Translations under genes and position numbers: made by a program
From: Bradyrhizobium sp. 4
GTDB taxonomy: Bacteria > Pseudomonadota > Alphaproteobacteria > Rhizobiales > Xanthobacteraceae
Assembly (NCBI RefSeq): GCF_023100905.1
Contig: NZ_CP064686.1
Span: 2,604,001 to 2,668,000, forward strand
DNA length: 64,000 bases
Direction: 5' to 3'
The notes under the pieces: model-generated
What the model was told of the DNA's origin: nothing
Seen by the model: only the letters and a program-made list of their open reading frames with translations
The model's database searches: none
Shown: piece after piece, positions 32,652-41,691 of the stretch
How the letters are laid out: each line of letters opens with the position of its first letter
How positions within the stretch are numbered: position 1 is the first letter of the stretch

Positions 32652-33236
32652 TCAGCGCCGTCCGCGCGGCGCTTCGGCCTTGGCCGGCGGCTCGGTTTGG
32701 GGTCCGCAGCTCGCGGCCGCAAGCGAACCTTGCGCCTGCGGCATCAGGCCGGGCTCGGGGGCGAGCGCCTTCATCACGATCAGGCCGGTGGTGCTCGGGG
32801 AATCGATGATCAGGCGGTCGGCCGCGGTGATCTCTTCGTCCTCCGGCAGCTCGTTGTGCTGCGGCTCGGTCATCAAATCGAGCTCGATCACCTTCTTGCC
32901 GGCCGAGCGGTCGTTGATGGCGTAATAGGCGATCTCGTTGCGGGTGTAGAACGACACCGAGGTGTAGGCCTGGCTGACGGGCACCGTCAGCTTGATCGGC
33001 CCGTTCGACAGATCGTAGCGGCAGATCGCCAGCGCAAAGGCCGGGTCCATGAACGGCATCGGCGAGGTCTGCGGGTCGGCGAGCGGAAGCTGGGTGACGC
33101 CGTTGAGCTTCGTCATCGGCGTCAGCCGCGAATAGGCGTCCTGGGTCGCAATCCGCGGCAACGCCAGCACGCTGACGAGATGGACCACGAGGCCCAGCAC
33201 CACGCCGGCAACGATTGTGAACAACAGCCGGATCAT
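32652..33236 (-). CDS. DUF1254 domain-containing protein
   Basis: A 194-residue protein with an N-terminal membrane anchor (about 1-22) and a DUF1254 domain; the segments MPFMDPAFALAICRYDLSNG and VSFYTRNEIAYYAINDRS are recognisable. In related genomes DUF1254 and DUF1214 proteins are often adjacent and fused, here split into two overlapping genes, and their biochemical role is unknown. It ends in a Lys/Ala/Pro-rich tail. The 4-base overlap with the DUF1214 gene indicates one transcript. Confidence 0.82.
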   Translation of the reverse strand: MIRLLFTIVAGVVLGLVVHLVSVLALPRIATQDAYSRLTPMTKLNGVTQLPLADPQTSPMPFMDPAFALAICRYDLSNGPIKLTVPVSQAYTSVSFYTRNEIAYYAINDRSAGKKVIELDLMTEPQHNELPEDEEITAADRLIIDSPSTTGLIVMKALAPEPGLMPQAQGSLAAASCGPQTEPPAKAEAPRGRR

Positions 33237-33811
33237 GAGCAGCCCGCCGTCGTGATGGTGGGCATCGGCGCGTCACGCTGGGTGCGGGTGGCAACGCCGA
33301 CCGGGGTGTCGTAGAGCCGCAGCATCAGCGCGTAACGCTCGATGCCGCCGGTCGGCAGCCAGTTGCCGGCGCGCGAGCGCGAGGCGATGCGGATCTCGAA
33401 CGAGCCGTCGGACTGCCGCACGATCTCCTGGCTGGTGAAGCCGTAGCGCTGCAGCGAATTCGGGACGAGATGACCCTTGCGGTCATAAAGCGTCAGCGTC
33501 CAGAACCGTGCCGGCGGCGTCACGCCGGAGACCACGACGTCGCAGCGGCCGTCGAGCACCTTCTTCTTGTCGTCGGCGGTTGCGGTGAATGCGACGCCGT
33601 CGCCGGTGCCGATCGGCAGCTCGCCGTTGCGCACGATGGTGGCGCGCGAATAGGGATCGACGTCGGCGGTGCCGGTGCGCGGACGCGCGGTCCACGGGCC
33701 GATGGTCAGCGCGCCGATCTCGGTGCCGCGCGTCGTCGTCATCCAGGTCGCGCCGACGCCCACCACGGTTGCGAGCAGAAGAGCCGTCAATGTGATCAGG
33801 ATCAGCCGCAC
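33233..33811 (-). CDS. DUF1214 domain-containing protein
   Basis: A 192-residue protein with an N-terminal membrane segment (about 2-20) and a DUF1214 domain with RRCDVVVSGVTPPARFWTL and SQEIVRQSDGSFEIRIASRS. It starts at GTG 33811 and ends inside the DUF1254 gene, so the pair is coupled. The domain also occurs in surface and secreted proteins; function here is not known. It is read away from the PBP gene, nine bases downstream of it. Confidence 0.82.
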   Translation of the reverse strand: MRLILITLTALLLATVVGVGATWMTTTRGTEIGALTIGPWTARPRTGTADVDPYSRATIVRNGELPIGTGDGVAFTATADDKKKVLDGRCDVVVSGVTPPARFWTLTLYDRKGHLVPNSLQRYGFTSQEIVRQSDGSFEIRIASRSRAGNWLPTGGIERYALMLRLYDTPVGVATRTQRDAPMPTITTAGCS

Positions 33812-33820
33812 TTGTTTCGA

Positions 33821-36109
33821 TCAGTTCTTGCGCGGAGCGGATGCGTTCGCATTCTCTTCCGCATAGTTCTGCGGGAAGGCGAGCGCGCTCGTGGACGATG
33901 CCGGCTTGGCTTGCTTGGGATCGGTGGCCGCCGATTTGGTCGCGGTCCTGGCAGCGTCATCCAGCAGCTTCTCGACCCGCACCAACACGTCGGCGCCGCG
34001 CTTGGTCAACACCGGCGGCGGACCGGGCTTGGTCTCCAGCACCTTCGGCGCCGCATTGGCCTGCGCGTTGGCGATCCGCTCGGGCGGCAGCTTCTGGCCC
34101 ATGCCGATGCCGGCGATTTCCCGGACCTCGACGCCCTGATGCGCCGCGAGCATGATGTCGTGCCAGGTCTGCGCCGGCAGCGAGCCGCCGGTCATGCGGT
34201 TGGTCGGCGAATAGTCGTCATTGCCGTACCAGACCGCGCAGGTGAAATTGCCGGTGTAGCCGACGAACCAGGCGTCGCGATAGGCATTGGTGGTGCCGGT
34301 CTTGCCCGCGGTCGGAATGCCGTCAAGGGCTGCGCGGCGCGCGGTGCCTTCGCTGACGACGTGGCTCATCATGCCGGCCATGTCGGCGGCCACCGAGGCG
34401 GGGATCGCTTGGCGCGGCTTCGGCCCGTCGCGGTCCCAGCGCCAGACCGGATCGCCTGCGCCGGTGCGCACTTCGAGCACGGAATGCGGCGTCACCGCCT
34501 TGCCGCGGTTGGGAAAGGTCGCATACGCCACCGCGTGCTCGAGCACGGTGACTTCGTCCGAGCCGATCGGCAGCGACGGCGTGTCGGGCAGCGGCGCCTT
34601 GAGGCCGAAGCGGCGCGCGACCTCGACGATCTTGGCGCGGCCGACCTTGGCCGGGTTCTGCGCTTTGGGCTCGTTCTTCTGGCCGATGGCGATCGACAGC
34701 TTGACCGGCACGACGTTGATCGAACGCGTGATCGCCTGTGTCAGCGTCACTGCGCCGGAATAGGAATGGCCATAGTTCTGCGGGCACCAATTGCCGATGC
34801 AGACCGGGCCGTCCACCACGATCGAATTCGGCGTGAAGCCGTTCAGGAGCGCGGTGGTGTAGACGTAAGGCTTGAACGACGAGCCCGGCTGGCGGTAGGC
34901 GTCGGTGGCGCGGTTGAACTGGCTGGCGCCGTAGTCGCGGCCGCCGACCATGGCGCGAATGCCGCCGTCGAGATCGGAGACGACGGTCGCTGCCTGGGTC
35001 GCGTGATAGTCGCGGCCGAACTGGCGGAGCTGGTTCTCGACCGCGTCCTCCGCAGCCTTCTGCACATTGGTGTCGATCGCGAGCCGGACCACGAAGACGC
35101 GCTCGGTGTAGGATTTCGGGAAGGTGTCGACCAGCTTGCGCATCTCGTCGAAGGCGTAGTCGAGATAGTAATTCGGCGACGCCTCGTAGCGGCGGTCGAC
35201 CGCGAACGCGGGATTGCGGCGGGCGCCGAACACCTGGCCCTCGGTCATGAAGCCGGCGTCGACGAGGTTGTCGAGCACGACGTTGGCGCGGGCGCGTGCG
35301 GCGGGCAGGTTGATGTGAGGCGCGTATTTGGTCGGCGCCTTGAACAGGCCGGCGAGCATCGCGGCTTCGGCGAGCGTCACGTCACGTGCCGACTTGTTGA
35401 AGTAGAAATGCGCGGCGCCGTCGACGCCGAAGGTGCCGCCGCCCATATAGGCGCGGTCGAGATACAGCTTGAGGATCTCGTTCTTGGTCAGGCGCCATTC
35501 CAGCCAGACCGCGAGGAAGGCTTCGTTGACCTTGCGTTCGATGGTGCGCTCGTTGCTCAGGAACAGGTTCTTGGCGAGCTGCTGGGTGATCGAGGAGCCG
35601 CCCTGGCGGACGCCGCCAGCCTGGGCGTTGGTGACGAGCGCGCGCGCGGTGCCGGCGATGTCGATGCCGAAATGCTCGTAGAAGCGGCGGTCCTCGGTCG
35701 CGAGCGTCGCCTTGATCAGCACGTCCGGGAAATCTTCCAGCGGGATCGAATCGTTGTGCTTGATGCCGCGGCTGCCGATCGGGTTGCCGTAGCGGTCGAG
35801 GAAGGTCACCGCGAGGTCGGACTTCTTCAGCCAGTCCTCGTCCGCGGTCTCGCGGAAGGCGGGGATGGCGAGGGTCAGCATCACAACCAGGCCGCCGAGG
35901 CCCAGCGTCGCAGCCTCCGACAGCGGCTCGATGAACACCCAGCGCTTCCAACGCCCGACATAGAAGCGGTCCATGAAGGTCGAGTAGCGCTCGTAGAGCT
36001 CGCGGATGCCCTTGGCCGAGGAGAACAGCGAGGAGTCGATGCGCGCATCGAGATCCAGGAAGAAATTCCGGATCCGGGCCTTCCAATGCGGTGGTATGAT
36101 CTGGCGCAC
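33821..36109 (-). CDS. bifunctional penicillin-binding protein, PBP1A type
   Basis: The 762-residue class A PBP builds peptidoglycan in the periplasm. After a short cytoplasmic part and one membrane segment (about 68-84) come the glycosyltransferase domain (about 90-265) with the catalytic Glu139 in ATEDRRFYEHF and the lipid II contact RQGGSSITQQL, and the transpeptidase domain (about 380-690) with the SxxK motif at Ser410, SIN at 463-465 and KTGT at 603-606. The last 60 residues are Ala/Lys-rich. Start GTG 36109 has a spaced AAGGG site. It is divergent from the UPF0260 gene. Confidence 0.92.
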   Translation of the reverse strand: MRQIIPPHWKARIRNFFLDLDARIDSSLFSSAKGIRELYERYSTFMDRFYVGRWKRWVFIEPLSEAATLGLGGLVVMLTLAIPAFRETADEDWLKKSDLAVTFLDRYGNPIGSRGIKHNDSIPLEDFPDVLIKATLATEDRRFYEHFGIDIAGTARALVTNAQAGGVRQGGSSITQQLAKNLFLSNERTIERKVNEAFLAVWLEWRLTKNEILKLYLDRAYMGGGTFGVDGAAHFYFNKSARDVTLAEAAMLAGLFKAPTKYAPHINLPAARARANVVLDNLVDAGFMTEGQVFGARRNPAFAVDRRYEASPNYYLDYAFDEMRKLVDTFPKSYTERVFVVRLAIDTNVQKAAEDAVENQLRQFGRDYHATQAATVVSDLDGGIRAMVGGRDYGASQFNRATDAYRQPGSSFKPYVYTTALLNGFTPNSIVVDGPVCIGNWCPQNYGHSYSGAVTLTQAITRSINVVPVKLSIAIGQKNEPKAQNPAKVGRAKIVEVARRFGLKAPLPDTPSLPIGSDEVTVLEHAVAYATFPNRGKAVTPHSVLEVRTGAGDPVWRWDRDGPKPRQAIPASVAADMAGMMSHVVSEGTARRAALDGIPTAGKTGTTNAYRDAWFVGYTGNFTCAVWYGNDDYSPTNRMTGGSLPAQTWHDIMLAAHQGVEVREIAGIGMGQKLPPERIANAQANAAPKVLETKPGPPPVLTKRGADVLVRVEKLLDDAARTATKSAATDPKQAKPASSTSALAFPQNYAEENANASAPRKN

Positions 36110-36403
36110 CTAGAACCCTTGCGGCTTGGTTCGAAAGCGTTCAAGCACCCGGCCGGGGCGGCATCGAGACGTCTTGCGGGAGTGTTGCGGCAAACCCAAG
36201 GCGCCCGGCCAGCGACGGTGGGGACTTGCTGTTCCTTCTAGCCGAGCAGGGCCTATAAACCAATGGTCACACTTGCGATTTTGAACAACAGGCCTAATTG
36301 ACCCCGGTTCATTACGGGCCTCACGCGGGCGTTGCTTGCAGCCCCGCGGCCGCACGCCCTAGATGGCACCAGCCGTAGCTCTTTCGAACTTTTGTTGAGG
36401 CGC

Positions 36404-36919
36404 ATGACCGCAGCTCCCAAACGACCTTCAGGCCAGGAAGGATTCTTCTGGAAAACCAAGACGTTGGAAGAGATGTCGGGGCCCGAATGGGAGAGCCTGT
36501 GCGACGGCTGCGGCCGCTGCTGCCTGAACAAGCTCGAGGAAGATGGCACCGGCGACATCTATTTCACCCATGTCGGCTGCAAGCTGCTCGATGGGGTGAC
36601 CTGCGGCTGCAAGGACTATGCGAATCGTTCCGACAAGGTTCCGGACTGCGTCCGCCTGACCCCGGCCAATGTCCGCACCCTGAACTGGCTGCCGCCGAGC
36701 TGCGGCTACAAGCTCGTCGCGGAAGGGCGCGACCTCTATTGGTGGCATCCGCTGGTGTCAGGCGATCCCGACACCGTGCATGAGGCGGGCGTCTCCGTGC
36801 GCGGACGGGTCGAAGGCAGCGAGGTGGAGATCCCGGACGATGAGCTCGAGAACCACATCGTGCAGTGGCCGGCGCAGCTGCCGAAACGGGCCCGGCTGAA
36901 GCGACGTCCGAAGGACTGA
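36404..36919 (+). CDS. UPF0260 (YcgN family) cysteine-cluster protein
   Basis: A 171-residue cytoplasmic protein of the YcgN/UPF0260 family with the cluster LCDGCGRCCLNKLE and a further Cys pair in GVTCGCKDYANRSDKVPDC, probably a metal or iron-sulfur site. Family members are of unknown function. ATG 36404 is the family start; the earlier in-frame start at 36332 is unlikely. The 294 bases upstream hold the divergent PBP promoter. Confidence 0.9.
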   Translation: MTAAPKRPSGQEGFFWKTKTLEEMSGPEWESLCDGCGRCCLNKLEEDGTGDIYFTHVGCKLLDGVTCGCKDYANRSDKVPDCVRLTPANVRTLNWLPPSCGYKLVAEGRDLYWWHPLVSGDPDTVHEAGVSVRGRVEGSEVEIPDDELENHIVQWPAQLPKRARLKRRPKD

Positions 36920-36981
36920 TCCGCCTGCGAGATCGACGTCGCGCCGGCGCGGACGCCCCGCCCCTGGCGCAGCATATTGAT

Positions 36982-36996
36982 ACAATCTGAGATTGT
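36982..36996 (+). promoter_or_regulatory. dyad upstream of the metalloprotease
   Basis: ACAATC (36982-36987) and GATTGT (36991-36996) form perfect 6-base arms around a 3-base spacer, 90 bases before the protease start. The AT-rich dyad in GC-rich DNA is a plausible regulator-binding site. Confidence 0.45.
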
Positions 36997-37086
36997 GATA
37001 GACTGGCGCCGTTTTACGGATCCGTTTTTTTCTCTTGCCTTCTGTTTTCAGTCCCCACTTGGGGCGCAAATCTTTTGGAGAGCCAT

Positions 37087-38178
37087 ATGGCAAAGTCGCA
37101 AAAGCAGGCGAAGAAATCTCCCGTGGTCAAAGGTCAGGCCCGGCCATTTTGTCAGAACGGCCCAAGAGTCCTGCCGCAGCTCAGTCCGGCTGTCATGGCC
37201 GACACCCTTCGCGCACGTGCGATTATCTCGAGCCGATCCAAGTGGGTGAACGGCACGGTCCTGCACTACTGCTTTTTCACCTCGGGTCACTTTGAAGTTC
37301 CCAGGGCCCAGGCGGACGCGGTACGCAAGGCTTTCGCGAAATGGAAGGCGGTAGGCATCGGCCTCGAATTCCAGGAGGTCTCCCAACTCGCTGAAGCCGA
37401 AGTGCGAATTGGCTATTCAGTACCAGACGGATCGTCGGCCTCGCAGGTTGGCAGAGACGTGCTGCAGGTATCCCAGACCGAGCCGACCACCGTGTATGGT
37501 TGGGATCTGACCTCGCAATATGGCAGCGGCACTGCGCTGCACGAACTCGGACACGTGCTTGGCATGGAGCACGAGCATCAAAACCCCTTCGCCGGCATCA
37601 AGTGGCATGACGAGGCTGTTTACAAGTCGCTGGGCGCCCCGCCCAACAAGTGGAGCCGCTCGACGACGTTTCACAATATCCTGGAGAAGCTCACCCCGCA
37701 GCAGGTACAGGGTTCAACATGGGACCCGGATTCCATCATGGAATACGAGTTTGAGCCGGGGCTGATTGCGGAGCCGAAGCCTTACGAGGCCAATGGTCTG
37801 GTTCCTCCGGGGACGCTCTCCGCCGGAGACAAGCAGTGGATCCGCCGTTGGTATCCGCCGCTACAGCCGGCCTTGACGACGCTTCAGCCCTTCCATCCGG
37901 CCGTGGTCGATCTCGCCGCTGGTCAGCAGATGGACTATGCGATCAAACCCAGCGCCTCACGCAAATATACCATCGAGACCAAAGGGCCGTCTGACGCAAC
38001 GCTGGTCCTGTTCGAGGAGGTGAACGGAACGCCGCGGTTTCTCGTGGGCGACGATGATAGCGGCGAGGATCGAAACGCGAGGATTTCCTACAAATTGTTC
38101 GCCGGCCGAAGCTATATCGCCCGGCTGCGACTGGTGCATCCAGGCCCCTCGGGCAAGACGGCACTGATGTTTTCCTAA
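37087..38178 (+). CDS. astacin-like (M12) zinc metalloprotease with PPC domain
   Basis: A 363-residue protease with the zinc motif HELGHVLGMEH (His152, Glu153, His156, His162) of the astacin/metzincin class, and a Met-turn region with SIMEYEFEPG. The C-terminal part (about 275-363) resembles a PPC/bacterial pre-peptidase domain with repeats around DYAIKPSASRKYTIETKGPS and GDDDSGEDRNARISYKLFAG, often found in exported proteases. There is no classical signal peptide, so export by another route or intracellular use are open. ATG 37087 follows GGAG. Confidence 0.8.
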   Translation: MAKSQKQAKKSPVVKGQARPFCQNGPRVLPQLSPAVMADTLRARAIISSRSKWVNGTVLHYCFFTSGHFEVPRAQADAVRKAFAKWKAVGIGLEFQEVSQLAEAEVRIGYSVPDGSSASQVGRDVLQVSQTEPTTVYGWDLTSQYGSGTALHELGHVLGMEHEHQNPFAGIKWHDEAVYKSLGAPPNKWSRSTTFHNILEKLTPQQVQGSTWDPDSIMEYEFEPGLIAEPKPYEANGLVPPGTLSAGDKQWIRRWYPPLQPALTTLQPFHPAVVDLAAGQQMDYAIKPSASRKYTIETKGPSDATLVLFEEVNGTPRFLVGDDDSGEDRNARISYKLFAGRSYIARLRLVHPGPSGKTALMFS

Positions 38179-38385
38179 AGGTGCCCTGGGACGTCGCAGG
38201 GCTGCCAGCAGCGACGGGGGTCCTGCGACTCTCACCTGGGTCCGTACGCCAATCGTCGCGATGGCCCGACTTTGGGATGCACCCATGCGCCGCGGTGCCT
38301 GCCTGGGAAGAACTTTGCTGTCTACATTGGACTGCATAGAACGAATCCTTCGCGGCGTTGCGCCGCCCCATGGCTTCCGGTCGAG

Positions 38386-39966
38386 ATGAACAAGTTCGAG
38401 CGGCAGAGCAGTTCTGCCGACACCCAGACATTGCCCGACGACATCGCCGAGGAATTGTCCCGCCTTCCGAGCGAGGTCTTGAGCGTCGATGACGCTCCCT
38501 CGCTTGCGCCGCCGGCGCCGTTGTCGCAGGACGAGGTCCGCACCATCGTCATCAGCCTGATGCTGACGATGTTCCTGGCCGCACTGGACCAGACCATCGT
38601 TGCCACCGCGCTGCCGACCATCGGACGCCAGTTCCACGATGTCTCCAATCTCTCCTGGGTCATCACCGCCTATCTGCTCGCGTCGACCGCGGTCGCGCCG
38701 GTGTTCGGCACACTCAGCGACATCTACGGCCGCCGCATGATGATCATCATCTCGCTCAGCCTGTTCGTCGCGGGCTCGGTGCTGTGCGCGATCGCGCCGA
38801 ACCTGCCGATGCTGATTCTCGCACGCGGTCTCCAGGGACTGGGCGGCGGCGGCATCATGCCTGTCGTGCAGACCGTGATTTCCGACGTCGTGAGCCCACG
38901 CGAGCGCGGCCAATACCAGGCCTATTTCTCCAGCGTGTGGATGGTCGGCGGCATTCTCGGCCCGGTCATCGGCGGCGTGTTCGCCGAGCATCTGCACTGG
39001 TCGATGATCTTCTGGATCAATGTGCCGCTCGCGGCCGCGGCGATCGCGCTGCTGTTGCCCCGGATGAAAAAGATCCCGGTGTTCCACCGCAAGCGCAAGG
39101 TCGACTGGCTCGGCGGCGTGCTGCTGATGGCCTCTGCCGTCGTCTTCATGCTGGTGCTGACCTGGGGCGGCACGCGCTTCCCGTGGCTCTCGCCGACCGT
39201 TCTTGCGATGGTGGGCGGCGCGGTCGCGCTCGCGGTCACCTTCGTTTGGCACGCGCGACGGGCGGACGAACCGTTCCTGCCGCTGCCGCTGCTCGGAGGA
39301 TCGGTTGTGCCGTTCGGGCTGACGGCCGGCGGCTGCGCGCTCGGTGCGATCACGGGCCTCACCGTTCAGCTGCCGCTCTATTACGAGGCGGTCTATCACC
39401 TCAGCGCCAGCGAAGCGGGCCTTGCGCTGATTCCGCTCGCGGCGGTCTCGACCGTCGGCGCGGCCGTCGCCGGCCGCACCATGGCGCGCGCCAAGCACTA
39501 CAAGCGGGTCGCCATCGTCGGAACGTCCTGGGCTGCGCTGTGCGGCCTCGGCCTGACGTTGACGACGTTGCCGCTCTGGGCACTGCTGACACTGATGGCC
39601 GCGTTTGCGCTTGGCCTCGGCACCACCTTTCCGGTCTGCGTGGTCTCGGTGCAGAATTCGGTCGCCCGTCCGCAGGTCGGCACCATCACCGGCGCCTTGA
39701 ACTTCTTCCGCTCGCTGATGTCCTCGTTCACGGTCGCGGCGTTCGCGGCCATCCTGCTCATCGCCCTCGGTGCCGACGTTCCACTCGCCGGCGAGCATCA
39801 CGGCGCCGTCAATGCGATCCCCGCCGAGGACATGCGGCATGCGTTCCGTTACGTGTTCGGCGCCGCCACGGCGCTGATGGCCGGCGCCGCGCTCTGCCTG
39901 ATCATGATGGAGGAGCGCCCGCTGGCCGGTCCCTCCGTCGCGCAGCAGGTGGAGATGGCGGAGTAA
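38386..39966 (+). CDS. DHA2 family multidrug MFS transporter
   Basis: A 526-residue drug exporter with 14 predicted membrane segments, an Asp/Arg motif ALDQTIVATALPTIGRQ in the first helix and the antiporter motif C-like region. The length and N-terminal cytoplasmic tail fit the EmrB/DHA2 subfamily, which exports lipophilic compounds. ATG 38386 is preferred over an upstream start because it aligns with the family N-terminus. No TolC or membrane-fusion partner gene is nearby. It converges on the alpha/beta hydrolase gene three bases away. Confidence 0.88.
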   Translation: MNKFERQSSSADTQTLPDDIAEELSRLPSEVLSVDDAPSLAPPAPLSQDEVRTIVISLMLTMFLAALDQTIVATALPTIGRQFHDVSNLSWVITAYLLASTAVAPVFGTLSDIYGRRMMIIISLSLFVAGSVLCAIAPNLPMLILARGLQGLGGGGIMPVVQTVISDVVSPRERGQYQAYFSSVWMVGGILGPVIGGVFAEHLHWSMIFWINVPLAAAAIALLLPRMKKIPVFHRKRKVDWLGGVLLMASAVVFMLVLTWGGTRFPWLSPTVLAMVGGAVALAVTFVWHARRADEPFLPLPLLGGSVVPFGLTAGGCALGAITGLTVQLPLYYEAVYHLSASEAGLALIPLAAVSTVGAAVAGRTMARAKHYKRVAIVGTSWAALCGLGLTLTTLPLWALLTLMAAFALGLGTTFPVCVVSVQNSVARPQVGTITGALNFFRSLMSSFTVAAFAAILLIALGADVPLAGEHHGAVNAIPAEDMRHAFRYVFGAATALMAGAALCLIMMEERPLAGPSVAQQVEMAE

Positions 39967-39969
39967 GGG

Positions 39970-41673
39970 TTAGCCACCGCGGTCGGGATCATCGTCGCCA
40001 TTGCCCGCGCCCGTCTTCCGCGCTTTCGTCGCGAGCTGGTACTTGAGCCGTGCGAGCGCTTCGGCAGACCAATCGCCGACATCTGTGACCGCGACCCAGC
40101 CATCGACGTAGTGTTCGGGCGCGTAGACATGGCCAAAACCCATCGGCGTGTTGGTTGCGACCGCCATGTCGAGAGCGAGCTGCAGCATCGTGACGATGGG
40201 GTACCATCGCAGTTCCGTCGATACGTCAGGCCCGCGCGGCGCGTCCATCCAGGCCGGCGCCTGATAGGCGTCGCCGTAGTCGAAGAATGTGATCGCGTCA
40301 CTGGCATATTGCAGATAGACCACGCGCATCGGGCCCCAGGGCGTATCCGGCGGCACCGTCGGTCCGTTCTGGTTCATGAAGCGCACGAAGCGGCCGTCGC
40401 GGAATTTTGGCAGCCACGCCGGTGATCCTGGATTGCGGTTATCGGTAATCGAGCGCCAGATGCGGCTCTCGAATGGCGCTCCGCTCCATAGTGCGCCGGC
40501 GATGGGATCGCCGATTGTTTCGAACAATTCTGCGGATTTTTCCGAGTTCATGGCGCCGAGGCTGAGCCCGTGCAGATACAGCTTTGGGCGCTTGTCCTTG
40601 GGCAAGCTCGTCCAGTAGCCGTAGATTTCGGCGAACAGCGCACGCGACGCCGCCGCTCCGTATTCGGGCTGAAACAGCAGCGACAGCGGGCTGTTGAGAT
40701 ACGAATATTGCATCGCGACGCTCGCGACATCGCCGTGGTGGAGATATTCCACCGTATCCATCGCGGATGGATCGACCCAGCCGGTGCCGGTCGGCGTAAT
40801 GACGACCAGGACCTTGCGTTGAAAACCGTGCTGGCGCTTGAGCTCCTCGAGCGCAAGCTTGGCGCGCGCCTGGGCCGTGTCGCGGCTGCCGAGACCGACA
40901 TAGACGCGCACGGGATCCTGCGCGGGCTGTCCCGTAACGGCGCTGATCTCTGTCGCGTTCGGGCCCGAGGCAATGAACCGGCGCCCCATGCGCCCGAGTT
41001 CCTGCCACTTCACCAGCGACGCAGAACTCCCGGTTCGATCGGGGGCGGCCGGTTGCGGCCGCTCGGGCTCTTGCAGGGCGTCGAGTTCGCGGAAGGAGGA
41101 GTCGAGCGCGTTGAACGCGGTCCGGACCAGGACGTTGCTGGCGATCGACCAGAACAGCAAGCCTGCGATCAACACACCGAGGACATTGGCGAGCTTCCGC
41201 GGAATCACGCGCTTTGTGCGTACGGCGAGGAAGCGGGCGACAAACGCGAACAGCCGCCCCAGCACCAGCAGAACGGCGAACGTGATCAGGGCGATGACGC
41301 AGACCTTGAGCGGATGCGCGGTCTCGACCGGCGTCATCTTCATCACTGTGCGGATCGAATTCTGCCATTCGGCGGTTCGCCGCAGGAAGATAACGACGAC
41401 CAGCAGGCAACCGGCCGTGACCAGCGCATTCACAATCGATCTCGCCCGCGGCGAAGGTTCGGGGAATTCGAGATAGTGCCATAGCCGGCGCCACAGCACG
41501 CCGGCGAAATAGCCGATCGCAAAACAGCCGCCGGCAAGCGCGCCTTGCGTGAGATAGCTCCGCGGAATCAGCGTCGGCGTCAGCGCGGCAGCAAAGAACA
41601 GAGCGCCCAGCATGAGGCCGACACCGGACAGCGAGAGCAATTGCCGTCGAACGAGCCAAGCCAGATTCGTCAC
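39970..41673 (-). CDS. membrane-embedded alpha/beta hydrolase family protein
   Basis: The 567-residue protein has an N-terminal membrane domain of four or five segments (about 10-160) and a C-terminal alpha/beta-hydrolase-like domain with the nucleophile motif GLSLGAM near residue 370 and the acid/His regions near YAPEHYVDGW. It belongs to the family of large putative membrane hydrolases (PF10081-like) and its substrate is unknown. GTG 41673 is preceded by GGAGGATGCC. It follows the GAF kinase gene in the same direction, 18 bases away. Confidence 0.75.
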   Translation of the reverse strand: MTNLAWLVRRQLLSLSGVGLMLGALFFAAALTPTLIPRSYLTQGALAGGCFAIGYFAGVLWRRLWHYLEFPEPSPRARSIVNALVTAGCLLVVVIFLRRTAEWQNSIRTVMKMTPVETAHPLKVCVIALITFAVLLVLGRLFAFVARFLAVRTKRVIPRKLANVLGVLIAGLLFWSIASNVLVRTAFNALDSSFRELDALQEPERPQPAAPDRTGSSASLVKWQELGRMGRRFIASGPNATEISAVTGQPAQDPVRVYVGLGSRDTAQARAKLALEELKRQHGFQRKVLVVITPTGTGWVDPSAMDTVEYLHHGDVASVAMQYSYLNSPLSLLFQPEYGAAASRALFAEIYGYWTSLPKDKRPKLYLHGLSLGAMNSEKSAELFETIGDPIAGALWSGAPFESRIWRSITDNRNPGSPAWLPKFRDGRFVRFMNQNGPTVPPDTPWGPMRVVYLQYASDAITFFDYGDAYQAPAWMDAPRGPDVSTELRWYPIVTMLQLALDMAVATNTPMGFGHVYAPEHYVDGWVAVTDVGDWSAEALARLKYQLATKARKTGAGNGDDDPDRGG

Positions 41674-41691
41674 GGCATCCTCCGGGCGAGT

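Noticed and set aside
33470..36241. Very long open frame (923 codons) on the plus strand opposite the PBP gene
   Set aside because: Arg/Ala/His-rich shadow of a high-GC gene; the minus strand encodes a PBP1A with all catalytic motifs.
37957..39840. 627-codon minus-strand frame opposite the MFS gene
   Set aside because: Low-complexity Arg/Asp/His shadow; the plus strand encodes a clear 14-helix transporter.
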